A DNA stretch of 58,952 nt, taken from Clostridiaceae bacterium (lineage in GTDB: Bacteria; Bacillota; Clostridia; Peptostreptococcales; Tindalliaceae). The translations under genes were made by a program, and so were the position numbers. A model generated the notes under the pieces. That model was not told where the DNA came from, made no database searches, and saw nothing but the letters and a program-made list of their open reading frames with translations. Positions 25,151-33,869 of this stretch are shown here, one piece after another (the stretch's first letter is position 1; every line of letters starts with the position of its first letter). The stretch covers positions 1-58,952 of the forward strand of contig JAABSW010000001.1 in the NCBI GenBank assembly GCA_011390155.1, given 5' to 3'.

Positions 25151-27410
25151 TCTTTATGCATTGATGGTTTTCACACTGGTCAACACAATGGCGAACGCCC
25201 TGGTACTGGACATGGGGTTGTTGGTCAGGCTGTTGATGTCTACTGGTATTTCAACAGTAATGTTGATGATGCTCTTTTACCCCATGATGTGGTTTGTCAT
25301 ACTGGGCTTTATCATAGTGGGAGGTATAATGGTCAATCGATTTTTTCCGGCCTATCGTCTCATTATGTATGAAGGAATCAGTGGGTTTTTAATAAACTTA
25401 TTCCAGCATATTCAGGGTAAAGAAGTCATGCATCCAGACAACGTGCTTGCCCTTTGGATGATTCTGGTGGGAATCTTGTCATTGCTAACAGCGATGCAAA
25501 TCTTTCGAAAATCGTCAACCTGGCCGTTGCTGCTGTTGTATGGTACGGCTTTTCTGGTTTATTGGTATAGTCACATAGACCTTGCTTACACCATGCTGAT
25601 GCTTTTTTTGTTGTTATACCTAATTCTTTACAGCTTAAAGAAATATCAATTATCTCAACAAATTTGGACAGCAGAAGGAGCAGATGTGCAGCAGAACCTT
25701 GATGCCCTATGGCAGAAAACGACTGTGGTATATGGTTTGATTATTGTAGTGGGTGCAGCGTTACTACCTCAAGGAAATTTAATTTTGGAATGGCGTTGGT
25801 TTGAAACAAGGTTGGTTAACCAATTCCCTGTTTTAGTGGATTTGCGGGGTAGTCTTGAACACAGTCGCGGATTTGGTACAAGTGAGTACTTTAATTTTGC
25901 CAGCACCGGCTTCCAGGATAGCCCTCAGGTTCTGGGAGGGCCGGTTCAGTTAAGTGACCGTCTGGTAATGACAGTGAAAGCGCCACGGCCTTTTTACCTG
26001 AGAGGTAACGTGAAAAGTTTTTATCAGCACAATGCCTGGGGTTACCATGAAGCCAATGCAAAGACCCAGGAAATTCACAAGATACTCTCACCTGAAGCAT
26101 TGGGTGTTATCAACGGGAAAGAAGCAACCCTCTCGATTACCTACAACAACTTTTCCTCAGCCACCATTTTTACGCCGTATCAGCCATTCTTAATTGAGAA
26201 CCAGCGATATGGACAGGTGACCGTGGATGATAATTACCAACTAACCCTTGAAGGAGGTGTGTTCAAGAACGAATTATACACAGTAAAAGCCTTGATTCCT
26301 GTTGCTGGACAGGTTAACGGCTATGAATCGACGGGCCTTCTGCCTGTTGACTATTTGCAACTGCCAAACACCATCAACCAGTCCATTGCTCAGCTAACGG
26401 ATTCAATTACCCGGGAACTGACAAATGATTATGCGAAAGCCATTGCAATCCAGGATTACCTGCGCAACAACCATGCCTACTCCCTGGATGTTTCACATAC
26501 ACCACCTGGCCGGGAATTTGTGGACGTTTTTCTATTTGACACAAAGGAAGGATACTGTACCTATTTTGCGACTTCACTGGTTGTGATGCTACGGTTGGAG
26601 GGAATTCCTTCCAGGTATGTGGAGGGGTACCTGATGCCCCAACACAGCCAGGATGGGATTTATGAAGTCAGGCAAAAGAATGCCCACGCCTGGGTTGAAG
26701 CTTATTTTCAGGGGTTGGGGTGGGTAACACTTGAACCTACACCTGCCTATCCTCTGCCGGAACAACCACTGAACATCGGGAATGAAACAGGAATTTCTGA
26801 AAGCCTTTCAGGAGAATTTGATGAATTTTTATCGTTGCTGGAAAGTATGGAGACGGCCAATGATTCGCGAATTGGAGGGGAGGACGCTACTTTAGATCCA
26901 TCAACCACTGGTAAAGGAGGTGCAGAGGATCAAGGTCAAACTGCTGTCACTGTACAACGCGTCAGTCGTCTGTTTATGGGGTTGGTTTTATCACTTCTGG
27001 CAGGGTTGTTCTTACGGATTACGTGGGTACAACGGCGCTTTCAGGGATATCAGCAACAACTTGCAAAATTGACAACCCGCGGACGAGTGATTCATCTTTA
27101 TGGCAATGTACTGGAACTATTAGCAGTTTTGGGTTATCCCCAGGAAGGGGGAGAAACTCCCTTCGAGTTCAGCAGGCGAATCAGCAAACAGCTCTATGAC
27201 CTGGAGCATCACTTTGAAAATCTCACAGAAGTGTATGTGCTGGCTCAATACAGTCAGATGGACACGGCTGAAGAAGCATCGTATGAAATGGAAGAATACC
27301 TGAAATACATCGATCAGCGAAATCGTTACAAAATAGGTGTTTATCGGTATCTATATACCAAGTATTTGCGTAATGATTACTATTCAACCCAGATCAACAA
27401 AGGTTCCTAA
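25107..27410 (+). CDS. Membrane transglutaminase-like protein (TgpA-type)
   Basis: About 767 residues. Six or so N-terminal helices (to about residue 215), a large external part and a transglutaminase-like domain at about 450-560 with the cysteine in E-G-Y-C-T-Y-F-A-T-S, the histidine in N-A-H-A-W-V-E-A-Y and the acidic residue in L-E-P-T-P. One more helix (about 635-655) precedes a DUF4129-like cytosolic tail. ATG 25107 was chosen because GGAGGG lies 5 bases upstream; the frame is open from GTG 25086. Third gene of the MoxR operon. Likely peptide cross-linking or cleavage at the cell surface. Confidence 0.9.
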   Translation: MEKELKGSRKTVLVSLYALMVFTLVNTMANALVLDMGLLVRLLMSTGISTVMLMMLFYPMMWFVILGFIIVGGIMVNRFFPAYRLIMYEGISGFLINLFQHIQGKEVMHPDNVLALWMILVGILSLLTAMQIFRKSSTWPLLLLYGTAFLVYWYSHIDLAYTMLMLFLLLYLILYSLKKYQLSQQIWTAEGADVQQNLDALWQKTTVVYGLIIVVGAALLPQGNLILEWRWFETRLVNQFPVLVDLRGSLEHSRGFGTSEYFNFASTGFQDSPQVLGGPVQLSDRLVMTVKAPRPFYLRGNVKSFYQHNAWGYHEANAKTQEIHKILSPEALGVINGKEATLSITYNNFSSATIFTPYQPFLIENQRYGQVTVDDNYQLTLEGGVFKNELYTVKALIPVAGQVNGYESTGLLPVDYLQLPNTINQSIAQLTDSITRELTNDYAKAIAIQDYLRNNHAYSLDVSHTPPGREFVDVFLFDTKEGYCTYFATSLVVMLRLEGIPSRYVEGYLMPQHSQDGIYEVRQKNAHAWVEAYFQGLGWVTLEPTPAYPLPEQPLNIGNETGISESLSGEFDEFLSLLESMETANDSRIGGEDATLDPSTTGKGGAEDQGQTAVTVQRVSRLFMGLVLSLLAGLFLRITWVQRRFQGYQQQLAKLTTRGRVIHLYGNVLELLAVLGYPQEGGETPFEFSRRISKQLYDLEHHFENLTEVYVLAQYSQMDTAEEASYEMEEYLKYIDQRNRYKIGVYRYLYTKYLRNDYYSTQINKGS

Positions 27411-27555
27411 AGTCATTCTCAGATTCAGACAGATTAAAAATGTTATCTGCGCCCATGAATTTTGTTCTGATACATTGGGTGAGCAAGTTGTAAGGTTTTC
27501 TGACTGGTTACTTATTGTATTTTATCAACATGAATAGAAAAGAAAGGATGGTTCT

Positions 27556-28326
27556 ATGATTGAAACACGAAAAGAACGCATAAAAGCATACAGGGAGTAC
27601 TTGAAGGACAGTATTCGCATGGAAACAGACTTTGATACAACAGATCAGAACATGGGAGTGGCCATGCCTCCTATTGAAAAAGAACCGGCAGAAAATGCTC
27701 AGATTGTAATTTTGCCTACCCCTGATGTTTGGAGCGATAGTTTGGGCAGTATGCCAATTAGGGTGGCCATGTTTTCACGAAAATCACGGCGTAAGTATTC
27801 CCAGGAAACCCTTAGCCTGGAGGAGCTTTCCTATTTGTTATGGGTCACCCAGGGTGTTCGCAGGAAGAAGGAAAATGTGACCCTGCGTACCGTCCCATCA
27901 GCCGGCAACCGCCATGCTATGGAAACTTACTTGGCAGTTTTTAATGTGGAGGGGCTGGAAGAAGGTATCTATCGCTACCTGCCTTCTAAACATCAGCTGG
28001 TGTTGGAAAGGCAACCAGATAATCTGCGACAAAAAACAGCTGCCGCTGCTTTGGACCAAACTTTTGCCGGGAAAAGTGCTGTCACTTTTATCTGGACAGC
28101 TATTCCTTATAGAATGGAATGGCGTTACGTGGAGGCATCGGTTAAAGTGATTGCCATGGATGCAGGACATGTGTGTCAAAACCTTTATTTAGCATGCGAA
28201 AGCATCGGAGCCGGCACCTGTGCCATTGCTGCCTATCAGCAGCCATTAGCGGACCAGTTGCTGCAGGTTGATGGAGAGGATGAGTTTGTGGTGTACATGG
28301 CACCTGTGGGAAAGCAGGTGAAATAA
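27556..28326 (+). CDS. SagB/ThcOx-family nitroreductase-fold oxidoreductase
   Basis: 256-residue flavoprotein of the SagB/thiazole-oxidase branch of nitroreductases. Seen are S-R-K-S-R-R-K-Y (about 76-83, FMN phosphate contacts), L-S-Y-L-L-W-V-T-Q-G-V (about 92-102), R-T-V-P-S-A-G-N-R-H (about 112-121) and, near the end, G-A-G-T-C-A-I-A-A-Y. SagB-type enzymes oxidise azolines in peptide natural products, but stand-alone copies with unknown substrates are frequent; no precursor peptide or cyclodehydratase gene lies nearby. AGGATGG precedes the ATG. Confidence 0.85.
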   Translation: MIETRKERIKAYREYLKDSIRMETDFDTTDQNMGVAMPPIEKEPAENAQIVILPTPDVWSDSLGSMPIRVAMFSRKSRRKYSQETLSLEELSYLLWVTQGVRRKKENVTLRTVPSAGNRHAMETYLAVFNVEGLEEGIYRYLPSKHQLVLERQPDNLRQKTAAAALDQTFAGKSAVTFIWTAIPYRMEWRYVEASVKVIAMDAGHVCQNLYLACESIGAGTCAIAAYQQPLADQLLQVDGEDEFVVYMAPVGKQVK

Positions 28327-28641
28327 ATGCGTGTTACTGGTAATGATAAACTGGACCCGGATTTTTCTAAAATAAAGAAATTCACCCAGGTGCTGGGATC
28401 CGTTACCAGGGATAACATGTTTACCAATAACTCTCAGGAATGGTTGCTGCCAAGAATTAACCCTGTTTGTGAAAATTGCAATAAAAACAAAAAGTACTAC
28501 ATTGTCATGGTATATTACAAGATCTTTCCGCTGATTAAAATGTCAAAGACCTACCATATTGTTTGTTCTTCCTGTGGAGAAAAAATTGAACTGGATCTTC
28601 AGGAATATTTCAAGGTCAAACCCGTTATTATCCGCGAGTGA
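28327..28641 (+). CDS. Small zinc-ribbon protein
   Basis: 104-residue protein of unknown family. Two cysteine pairs, C-E-N-C (about 48-51) and C-S-S-C (about 80-83), 28 residues apart make a zinc ribbon. A hydrophobic stretch Y-Y-I-V-M-V-Y-Y lies between them. The ATG directly follows the SagB-type gene's TAA, with AGGTG at 8 bases inside that gene's end, so the two are co-transcribed. A later ATG at about 28420 would give only the ribbon part. Function unknown. Confidence 0.6.
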   Translation: MRVTGNDKLDPDFSKIKKFTQVLGSVTRDNMFTNNSQEWLLPRINPVCENCNKNKKYYIVMVYYKIFPLIKMSKTYHIVCSSCGEKIELDLQEYFKVKPVIIRE

Positions 28642-28733
28642 GGAAAGCGATTGTAGTCATCAAATCTACTTTAGGGAAAGGTGCTAACATTCAAGATAGA
28701 AGATACGCTAGATGAAATTGGGACGCATATAAG

Positions 28734-28766
28734 AAGGGAGAAGCCTGGTTGTACGGCTTCTCCCTT
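28734..28766. terminator. Strong stem-loop between convergent genes
   Basis: AAGGGAGAAGCC pairs with GGCTTCTCCCTT (12 base pairs, 9-base loop). There is no clear T run on either side, but the position between convergent genes fits a shared terminator. Confidence 0.6.
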
Positions 28767-28789
28767 CAATATTGATGAAACAGGAAACG

Positions 28790-29959
28790 TTATAGTGCAA
28801 GTTGCAGAATGGCTGCTACATCCTGGCTTCTCAATTCTTTAAAACTGCCAAGGGTGCGGCTGTCGTCATTGGTGGCTTTTTTTGCCATTTCCTCGATACG
28901 TTTGTCATCAATACCCGCATCAGAAAGACGGATTGGCATGCCAATCTTTTGGTAGAATTTTTCCAGGGCGGTAATTCCTGCCAGGGCGGTTTCTTTAAAG
29001 TCATAAGGGTTAATCTCAATGTCAAACACTCGGTTGGCGAACTGTGCCATACGGGCCACATCTTCTTCCATCACATATTTCATCCAGGCGGGGAAGACGA
29101 TGGCCAATCCCGCGCCATGGGCGATGTCGTAAATACCGCTTATTTCATGTTCAATGTTATGGGTGGCCCAATCTTGCTCCCTGCCCGTGCCGATCAGATC
29201 ATTATGGGCAAGAGTACTGGCCCACATGATTTCAGCCCGGGTGTCGTAATCATAAGGGTTTTTCAACGCCTTTGGTGCATTGTGAAGGATGGTTTTCATG
29301 ATGCCCTCACTCATGCGGTCTGTCAATTCAACATGACGGGTTTTGGTGAAATAACGCTCCATGACGTGAGCCATTATGTCTGTGGCACCGCAAGCTGTTT
29401 GGTAAGATGGCAATGTGTAGGTGCGTTCTGGGTTCATGATGGCAAATAATGGTCTAATTCGGGGATGACCAATGTCTCGTTTCAGCCAACCATCTTCATT
29501 GGTCAGCACTGATCCAAGGCTTGATTCAGATCCTGCTGCAGGGATGGTAAGGATCACGCCCACAGGCATCAAATCACCAATTTTTGCTTTCCCTTCATAA
29601 AGATCCCATACATCTCCTTCATAAAACCGACCAGCAGAAATTCCCTTGGCAGAATCAATGACACTTCCGCCGCCTACAGCTAAGATGCCTTCAATTTTTT
29701 CCCGGCGGCACAATTCGATGCCTTCCCGTACCAAAGACACCCGGGGATTAGGTTTAACCCCTCCCAGTTCAACAAATTCTACACCGGCTTCCTTTAACTT
29801 TTCCTTAATGATATGGAAAAATCCGGTTTTTTTAATGCTTCCGCCGCCGTAATGCAAAAGAACTTTCTTGCCCAGCCGTTGGCTTAAAGTACCAATTTGA
29901 TTTTCAGCGTTTCTTCCAAAGTATATCTCTGTTTTATTATGAAATACAAAATCTAACAT
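28790..29959 (-). CDS. Iron-containing alcohol dehydrogenase (butanol dehydrogenase type)
   Basis: 389-residue group III alcohol dehydrogenase, closest in layout to YqhD/BdhA. Cofactor motif G-G-G-S-V-I-D-S-A-K at about 96-105; metal ligands appear as Asp in C-G-A-T-D-I-M-A-H (with its His) and the two histidines in T-H-N-I-E-H-E-I-S and D-I-A-H-G-A-G-L-A-I. It reduces short-chain aldehydes with NAD(P)H in fermentation. AGGAGG lies before the ATG. It stands alone on the minus strand, divergent from dapB. Confidence 0.9.
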   Translation of the reverse strand: MLDFVFHNKTEIYFGRNAENQIGTLSQRLGKKVLLHYGGGSIKKTGFFHIIKEKLKEAGVEFVELGGVKPNPRVSLVREGIELCRREKIEGILAVGGGSVIDSAKGISAGRFYEGDVWDLYEGKAKIGDLMPVGVILTIPAAGSESSLGSVLTNEDGWLKRDIGHPRIRPLFAIMNPERTYTLPSYQTACGATDIMAHVMERYFTKTRHVELTDRMSEGIMKTILHNAPKALKNPYDYDTRAEIMWASTLAHNDLIGTGREQDWATHNIEHEISGIYDIAHGAGLAIVFPAWMKYVMEEDVARMAQFANRVFDIEINPYDFKETALAGITALEKFYQKIGMPIRLSDAGIDDKRIEEMAKKATNDDSRTLGSFKELRSQDVAAILQLAL

Positions 29960-30086
29960 GATTATATCCTCCTCTTTGTGATGAATAGCTTTATTAAATC
30001 ATACCCAAAATTGGTGAAACTAGTCAAAATGTATTCTTATCGGCCTTGGAAGCATGACGATCTCAACTTGCTAATTTATGCACAGA

Positions 30087-30115
30087 TTGATAAAATAACA
30101 ATATTAAGTGACAAT
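30087..30115 (+). promoter_or_regulatory. Possible promoter of dapB
   Basis: TTGATA at 30087-30092, 17 bases, GACAAT at 30110-30115, about 30 bases before the ribosome site of dapB. The -10 is imperfect. Confidence 0.35.
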
Positions 30116-30146
30116 AATCAAGGATCTGAACAGGAGGATGACATCG

Positions 30147-30869
30147 ATGAATTTAATCATTTGGGGAAAAGGCGGCGGTATGAGTAAAAGTTTAAAAAAA
30201 CTGGCAAAGGAAGATCCCTATTGGAATGAAATCCTGTGCATCGGATCCCATGACGATATCGATGGAAAACATCTAAAGGGTGAGGTCTCCGTTGATTTCA
30301 CGCACCCCAGTTCATTGAAACGTGTGCTAGATTTTTCCCTGGAACGAAAATGTCCATTGGTCATTGGCACCACTGGTTATTCAGAGGAACAGATGGCATT
30401 AATAATCGAGGCTTCAAAACAGATTCCCATTGTGTATTCTGCCAATATGTCCCTGGGTATGAATTTGCTGTTTTCTTTGGTAAAAAAAGCAGCGACAGTG
30501 TTTAAGGACACAGTGGACATTGAAGTACTTGAAGCCCACCATAAAAGAAAGCCGGATGCCCCTTCGGGTACGGCACTAAGCATTGTGAAGGCCATCGAAG
30601 AAGGACTGGGCGAAGAACGAAACAAGGTATTTGGACGTGTGGGTGAAATGCCCAGACAAAAAGGAGAAATAGGCATTCACAGCCTTCGTGGAGGCAACAT
30701 CGTCAGTCATCATGAAGCGTGGTTTATACATGAAATGGAAAAAGTGACCCTGGTTCATGAAGCTTTCGACAATGATGTATTCTCAAAAGGTGCCCTGGAA
30801 GCAGCAAAATTTGTGAACAAGGCAACACCAGGTATTTATGACATGAACCATGTGTTGGGATTGGAGTAA
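30147..30869 (+). CDS. dapB: 4-hydroxy-tetrahydrodipicolinate reductase
   Basis: 240-residue DapB, which reduces dihydrodipicolinate in the lysine/meso-diaminopimelate pathway. Visible motifs: G-T-T-G-Y, S-A-N-M-S-L-G-M-N, the active-site E-A-H-H-K-R-K-x-D-A-P-S-G-T-A, and R-G-G-N-I-V-S-H-H-E. The N-terminal nucleotide loop G-K-G-G-G-M-S is a variant of GxxGxMG. ATG 30147 has AGGAGG 9 bases upstream; the frame is open from 30108 without a site. No other lysine-pathway gene is adjacent. Confidence 0.9.
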   Translation: MNLIIWGKGGGMSKSLKKLAKEDPYWNEILCIGSHDDIDGKHLKGEVSVDFTHPSSLKRVLDFSLERKCPLVIGTTGYSEEQMALIIEASKQIPIVYSANMSLGMNLLFSLVKKAATVFKDTVDIEVLEAHHKRKPDAPSGTALSIVKAIEEGLGEERNKVFGRVGEMPRQKGEIGIHSLRGGNIVSHHEAWFIHEMEKVTLVHEAFDNDVFSKGALEAAKFVNKATPGIYDMNHVLGLE

Positions 30870-30940
30870 AACCCTGCCAGAGGTAAATGTCCTGTTAATG
30901 GCAAAATATGATCATTAGGTTGGAAAGGGGCTTGGAGACT

Positions 30941-31696
30941 ATGAAAGCCTATAAAAATCTGGCTTGGACACAGAGATTGTTATCACCACCTGGAGATTAT
31001 GAGGAAGAGGTTCGCATTTACATAGGAGCTATCAACAAATTGTCTGAGCATAAAGCCAGGACAATGCTTCACATGGGATGTGGCGCAGGTGGTCAAGATC
31101 TTTTCTTGAAGGCAGATTTTGAACTAACGGGGGTTGATCTGAATGAAGAGATGTTATCCATGGCACGTAAGGCTAACCCTGAAGTAACCTATCTACAGGG
31201 AGATATGCGGACGGTGCGTCTGGACAAGCAGTTTGACGTGGTCATAGCACCCGATTCCATTGCCTACATGAATACTGAGCCAGATTTGAATAAAGCCATT
31301 GAAACAGTCAAGGTTCACTTGAAGCCAGGTGGCATATTCCTCGTGGTCACTCACACACGGGAAGAATTTCGCAACAACAATTTCGTGTATACCGGCAGTG
31401 ATGGACAAACTCACCTTACCTTTTTTGAAAACAATCACATTATTGGTGAGAACCAGTATGAAGCCACAATGGTTTACTTAATTCGCCAGCATGGAAAACT
31501 GACAGTTGATCATGATGTACATACCCTGGGCATGTTTTCCCATGAGACTTGGCTTCGTCTTCTGAAGCTGAATGGTTTGGAAATCATAGAAACCTTTAAC
31601 ATGGATCAGCTGTATGATGAATATGTGATGGAGGATGGAGAATATAGATTGAAGTTGTATCTGTGCGAAAAGAAGGAAGCGGCTGAGTTTTTGTAA
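30941..31696 (+). CDS. Class I SAM-dependent methyltransferase
   Basis: About 251 residues. SAM-binding motif I is M-L-H-M-G-C-G-A-G-G-Q-D (about 41-52), followed by the acidic residue of motif II in L-T-G-V-D-L-N and F-D-V-V-I-A-P-D-S-I of motif IV. ATG 30941 is preferred (GGAAAGGGG about 10 bases upstream); the frame is open from ATG 30908. Substrate not recognisable. It follows dapB by about 70 bases and may be read from the same transcript. Confidence 0.8.
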   Translation: MKAYKNLAWTQRLLSPPGDYEEEVRIYIGAINKLSEHKARTMLHMGCGAGGQDLFLKADFELTGVDLNEEMLSMARKANPEVTYLQGDMRTVRLDKQFDVVIAPDSIAYMNTEPDLNKAIETVKVHLKPGGIFLVVTHTREEFRNNNFVYTGSDGQTHLTFFENNHIIGENQYEATMVYLIRQHGKLTVDHDVHTLGMFSHETWLRLLKLNGLEIIETFNMDQLYDEYVMEDGEYRLKLYLCEKKEAAEFL

Positions 31697-31810
31697 ACAA
31701 TCCTCTTCCTGTCAGAGAAAATTCGTCTCCTGTGGTACAATGGATGGATTGAATAAGGATGACGTGATATTTGATAGGCATTAAGTACAACCATAAGGAG
31801 AGATTGTTGG

Positions 31811-32623
31811 ATGATGTTCATAAAAAAAGTCTTGGGAAGGTTCGTCTATGGTTTGGCCAAGGTAGTGGCCACAGTCCTGGATTGGCTGGTGTATGCCACT
31901 GAAACATTGATTCTGATGGCAAAAAGTTTCTTAAAAGGATGTGCACTGCTCATCAGCATGGGAGGATGCTTCTTTTTTTTGCTGATCATAGGCCCTTTTG
32001 GAGCATGGTTATTGGCAAACCCAGGCTTGTTTTTTTTATTTCTGGTAATCTTGTTTATTCCCATCACTGGGGCATTGTTTATTACATATCTTAAATACGT
32101 GAAATTCATCACCACGGCCTATTTGTTTAACCTGGCCAATCACTGGATGGATGAGGAACACCATTCGTATAGAAGCTTCAGCTATTTTAAAGAGGCATAC
32201 CGCAAAGCAGAAGCAGAACGCATTGAACGTGAACGCCGACGTCGCTATGAAGAGCAAAGAGCTTGGGAAGAACGGTTTCGACAATGGAACCAATGGCAAC
32301 AACAGGGAACTTTTGGTGGACAAGGTGGCTTTTATGGTAGCGCTGGCGGACAAACAGGGTACGGCCAAAGAAGTTACGGTCAGTCGACGGTCAACCCTTA
32401 TGAAGAGTTTAAGAACAAATACAAGAAAAGCTGTCAGGTGTTGGGTGTTTCTGAAGACACAGATCAATACAAAGTTAAGTTAGCCTACCGAAAAATGGCT
32501 AAAGCGTACCACCCGGATGTTAACCAGGATCCTGGTGCAACGAAAAAATTTCAGGAAATTAATGATGCCTACGAGTTTCTCAATGAAGATAACATACACC
32601 GTTACCAGCAAATAAAGCATTAA
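31811..32623 (+). CDS. Membrane-anchored J-domain co-chaperone
   Basis: 270-residue protein. Two long hydrophobic stretches (about 35-65 and 70-95) anchor it. A charged helix rich in Arg, Glu and Gln (about 130-170) and a Gly/Gln/Tyr-rich linker (about 170-200) follow. The C-terminus (about 210-268) is a J domain with the H-P-D motif in A-Y-H-P-D-V-N-Q-D, which stimulates DnaK-type ATPases. The order, J domain last, is a type III membrane J protein. AAGGAGAG precedes the double ATG. TGGTACAAT, an extended -10, lies about 75 bases upstream. Confidence 0.85.
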   Translation: MMFIKKVLGRFVYGLAKVVATVLDWLVYATETLILMAKSFLKGCALLISMGGCFFFLLIIGPFGAWLLANPGLFFLFLVILFIPITGALFITYLKYVKFITTAYLFNLANHWMDEEHHSYRSFSYFKEAYRKAEAERIERERRRRYEEQRAWEERFRQWNQWQQQGTFGGQGGFYGSAGGQTGYGQRSYGQSTVNPYEEFKNKYKKSCQVLGVSEDTDQYKVKLAYRKMAKAYHPDVNQDPGATKKFQEINDAYEFLNEDNIHRYQQIKH

Positions 32624-32627
32624 TGAC

Positions 32628-32660
32628 AAAGCGCCCGCATTTCAAAAATGCGGGCGCTTT
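32628..32660. terminator. Perfect bidirectional terminator
   Basis: AAAGCGCCCGCATTT pairs with AAATGCGGGCGCTTT around a CAA loop, a 15-base-pair perfect stem with terminal A/T runs, between convergent genes. Confidence 0.9.
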
Positions 32661-32695
32661 GAGGTGCGCATGAACTATTTTTTGGGAAATCAGGG

Positions 32696-33853
32696 TTAAG
32701 GTAATTTAATTTTTTCAATACGGTCAAAGGCTTCAGCCAATTTGTCTTTGCTGACAACGCAGGCGATCCGCAGGTAACCTTCGCCGCACTGGCCAAATGA
32801 ATTACCGGGAATGGTCAGTACTTGAGCCTGGTCCAAAATCATTTTACTGGCTTCTTCTGAAGAAAGACCGGTTTTTTTAATGTTAACAAAGAGGTAGAAG
32901 GTACCCTGGGGTTCCAGTACACTCATCCAGGGAATCTGGTTGGCGCGATTAGTGGCATAATGCAACCGCTCCCGGTAAAGTTCCCTGGTGTTTGACAACA
33001 GGGTCTTTCGATTGCGCAGGGCATAAACAGCAGCCCGTTGGGAAATGGAAGGTGCTGTAAAAACCACATTTTCATTGATCTGTTGACAGATGCGTATGAT
33101 TTCCCGGGGTGCAATGATGTTGCCCACACGCCATCCGGTCATTTTATAATCCTTAGAGAAACTGTTGACAATTACCAAACGGTCCCGGATGTCTTGAATG
33201 GTGATCATAGACTTGAACTCGCCCTCATACACGTAAGCTTGATATACTTCGTCAACAATGATCAGCAGGTCTTTTTTAATGGCAATGTCACCAATGATCT
33301 GCATGGTTTCTTCACTAAATACGGCGCCGGTGGGATTCATGGGAGAACTGAGCACGATGGCCCGGGTTCGGTCGTTGATGGACGCTTCCAACCGTTTTAC
33401 GTCCACCTGAAAGTTTTCTTCTTCATAGGTGGGCATTTCAATCGGCACACCTCCTGCCAACTGAACTTGCTGGTAATAAGGAGTGAAATACGGGGCAGGC
33501 AATATAACTTCGTCACCTGGGTCCAACACAGCTTCCAATACCAGGTAAACTCCCAGGCAAGCGCTGGCAGTAACCATGACTTCCTGGTCATGGACAACGG
33601 TACGAAATTCATCCCTGTAAAAATGACGTATTTCTTCCCGCAGTTCCGGATCGCCACGAAAATCTGTGTAATGTGTGTGGCCTTTTTTAGCTTCCTGGAA
33701 GGCAAAATCAATGATGTTTTCATTGGTGGTTTGGTCAGGTTCTCCCAGACTCAAGTTAATGACATTGTTGTAGAGTTTTGCCCGGTCATCCACAGCACCC
33801 ATGGGGGTGGTTTGGTCTTTCCAGTATTTTTTAGAAATAAACTTATGTTTCAT
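32696..33853 (-). CDS. Class I/II PLP aminotransferase
   Basis: 385-residue fold-type I aminotransferase resembling aspartate/aromatic aminotransferases. Seen are S-L-G-E-P-D, the P-N/N-P-T-G-A motif (S-P-M-N-P-T-G-A), V-D-E-V-Y and the Schiff-base lysine in N-S-F-S-K-D-Y-K-M-T-G-W-R-V-G, plus the C-terminal Arg in L-R-I-A-C. Start 33853 is the third of three tandem ATG codons, 6 bases after AGGAGG. It is 16 bases downstream of the RocB-like peptidase gene, suggesting joint amino-acid catabolism. Confidence 0.9.
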   Translation of the reverse strand: MKHKFISKKYWKDQTTPMGAVDDRAKLYNNVINLSLGEPDQTTNENIIDFAFQEAKKGHTHYTDFRGDPELREEIRHFYRDEFRTVVHDQEVMVTASACLGVYLVLEAVLDPGDEVILPAPYFTPYYQQVQLAGGVPIEMPTYEEENFQVDVKRLEASINDRTRAIVLSSPMNPTGAVFSEETMQIIGDIAIKKDLLIIVDEVYQAYVYEGEFKSMITIQDIRDRLVIVNSFSKDYKMTGWRVGNIIAPREIIRICQQINENVVFTAPSISQRAAVYALRNRKTLLSNTRELYRERLHYATNRANQIPWMSVLEPQGTFYLFVNIKKTGLSSEEASKMILDQAQVLTIPGNSFGQCGEGYLRIACVVSKDKLAEAFDRIEKIKLP

Positions 33854-33869
33854 CATCATCCTCCTGACT

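Noticed and set aside
28802-29449. Open frame of 215 codons on the plus strand
   Set aside because: Antisense to the iron-containing alcohol dehydrogenase; Cys/His/Phe-rich composition is typical of a shadow frame.
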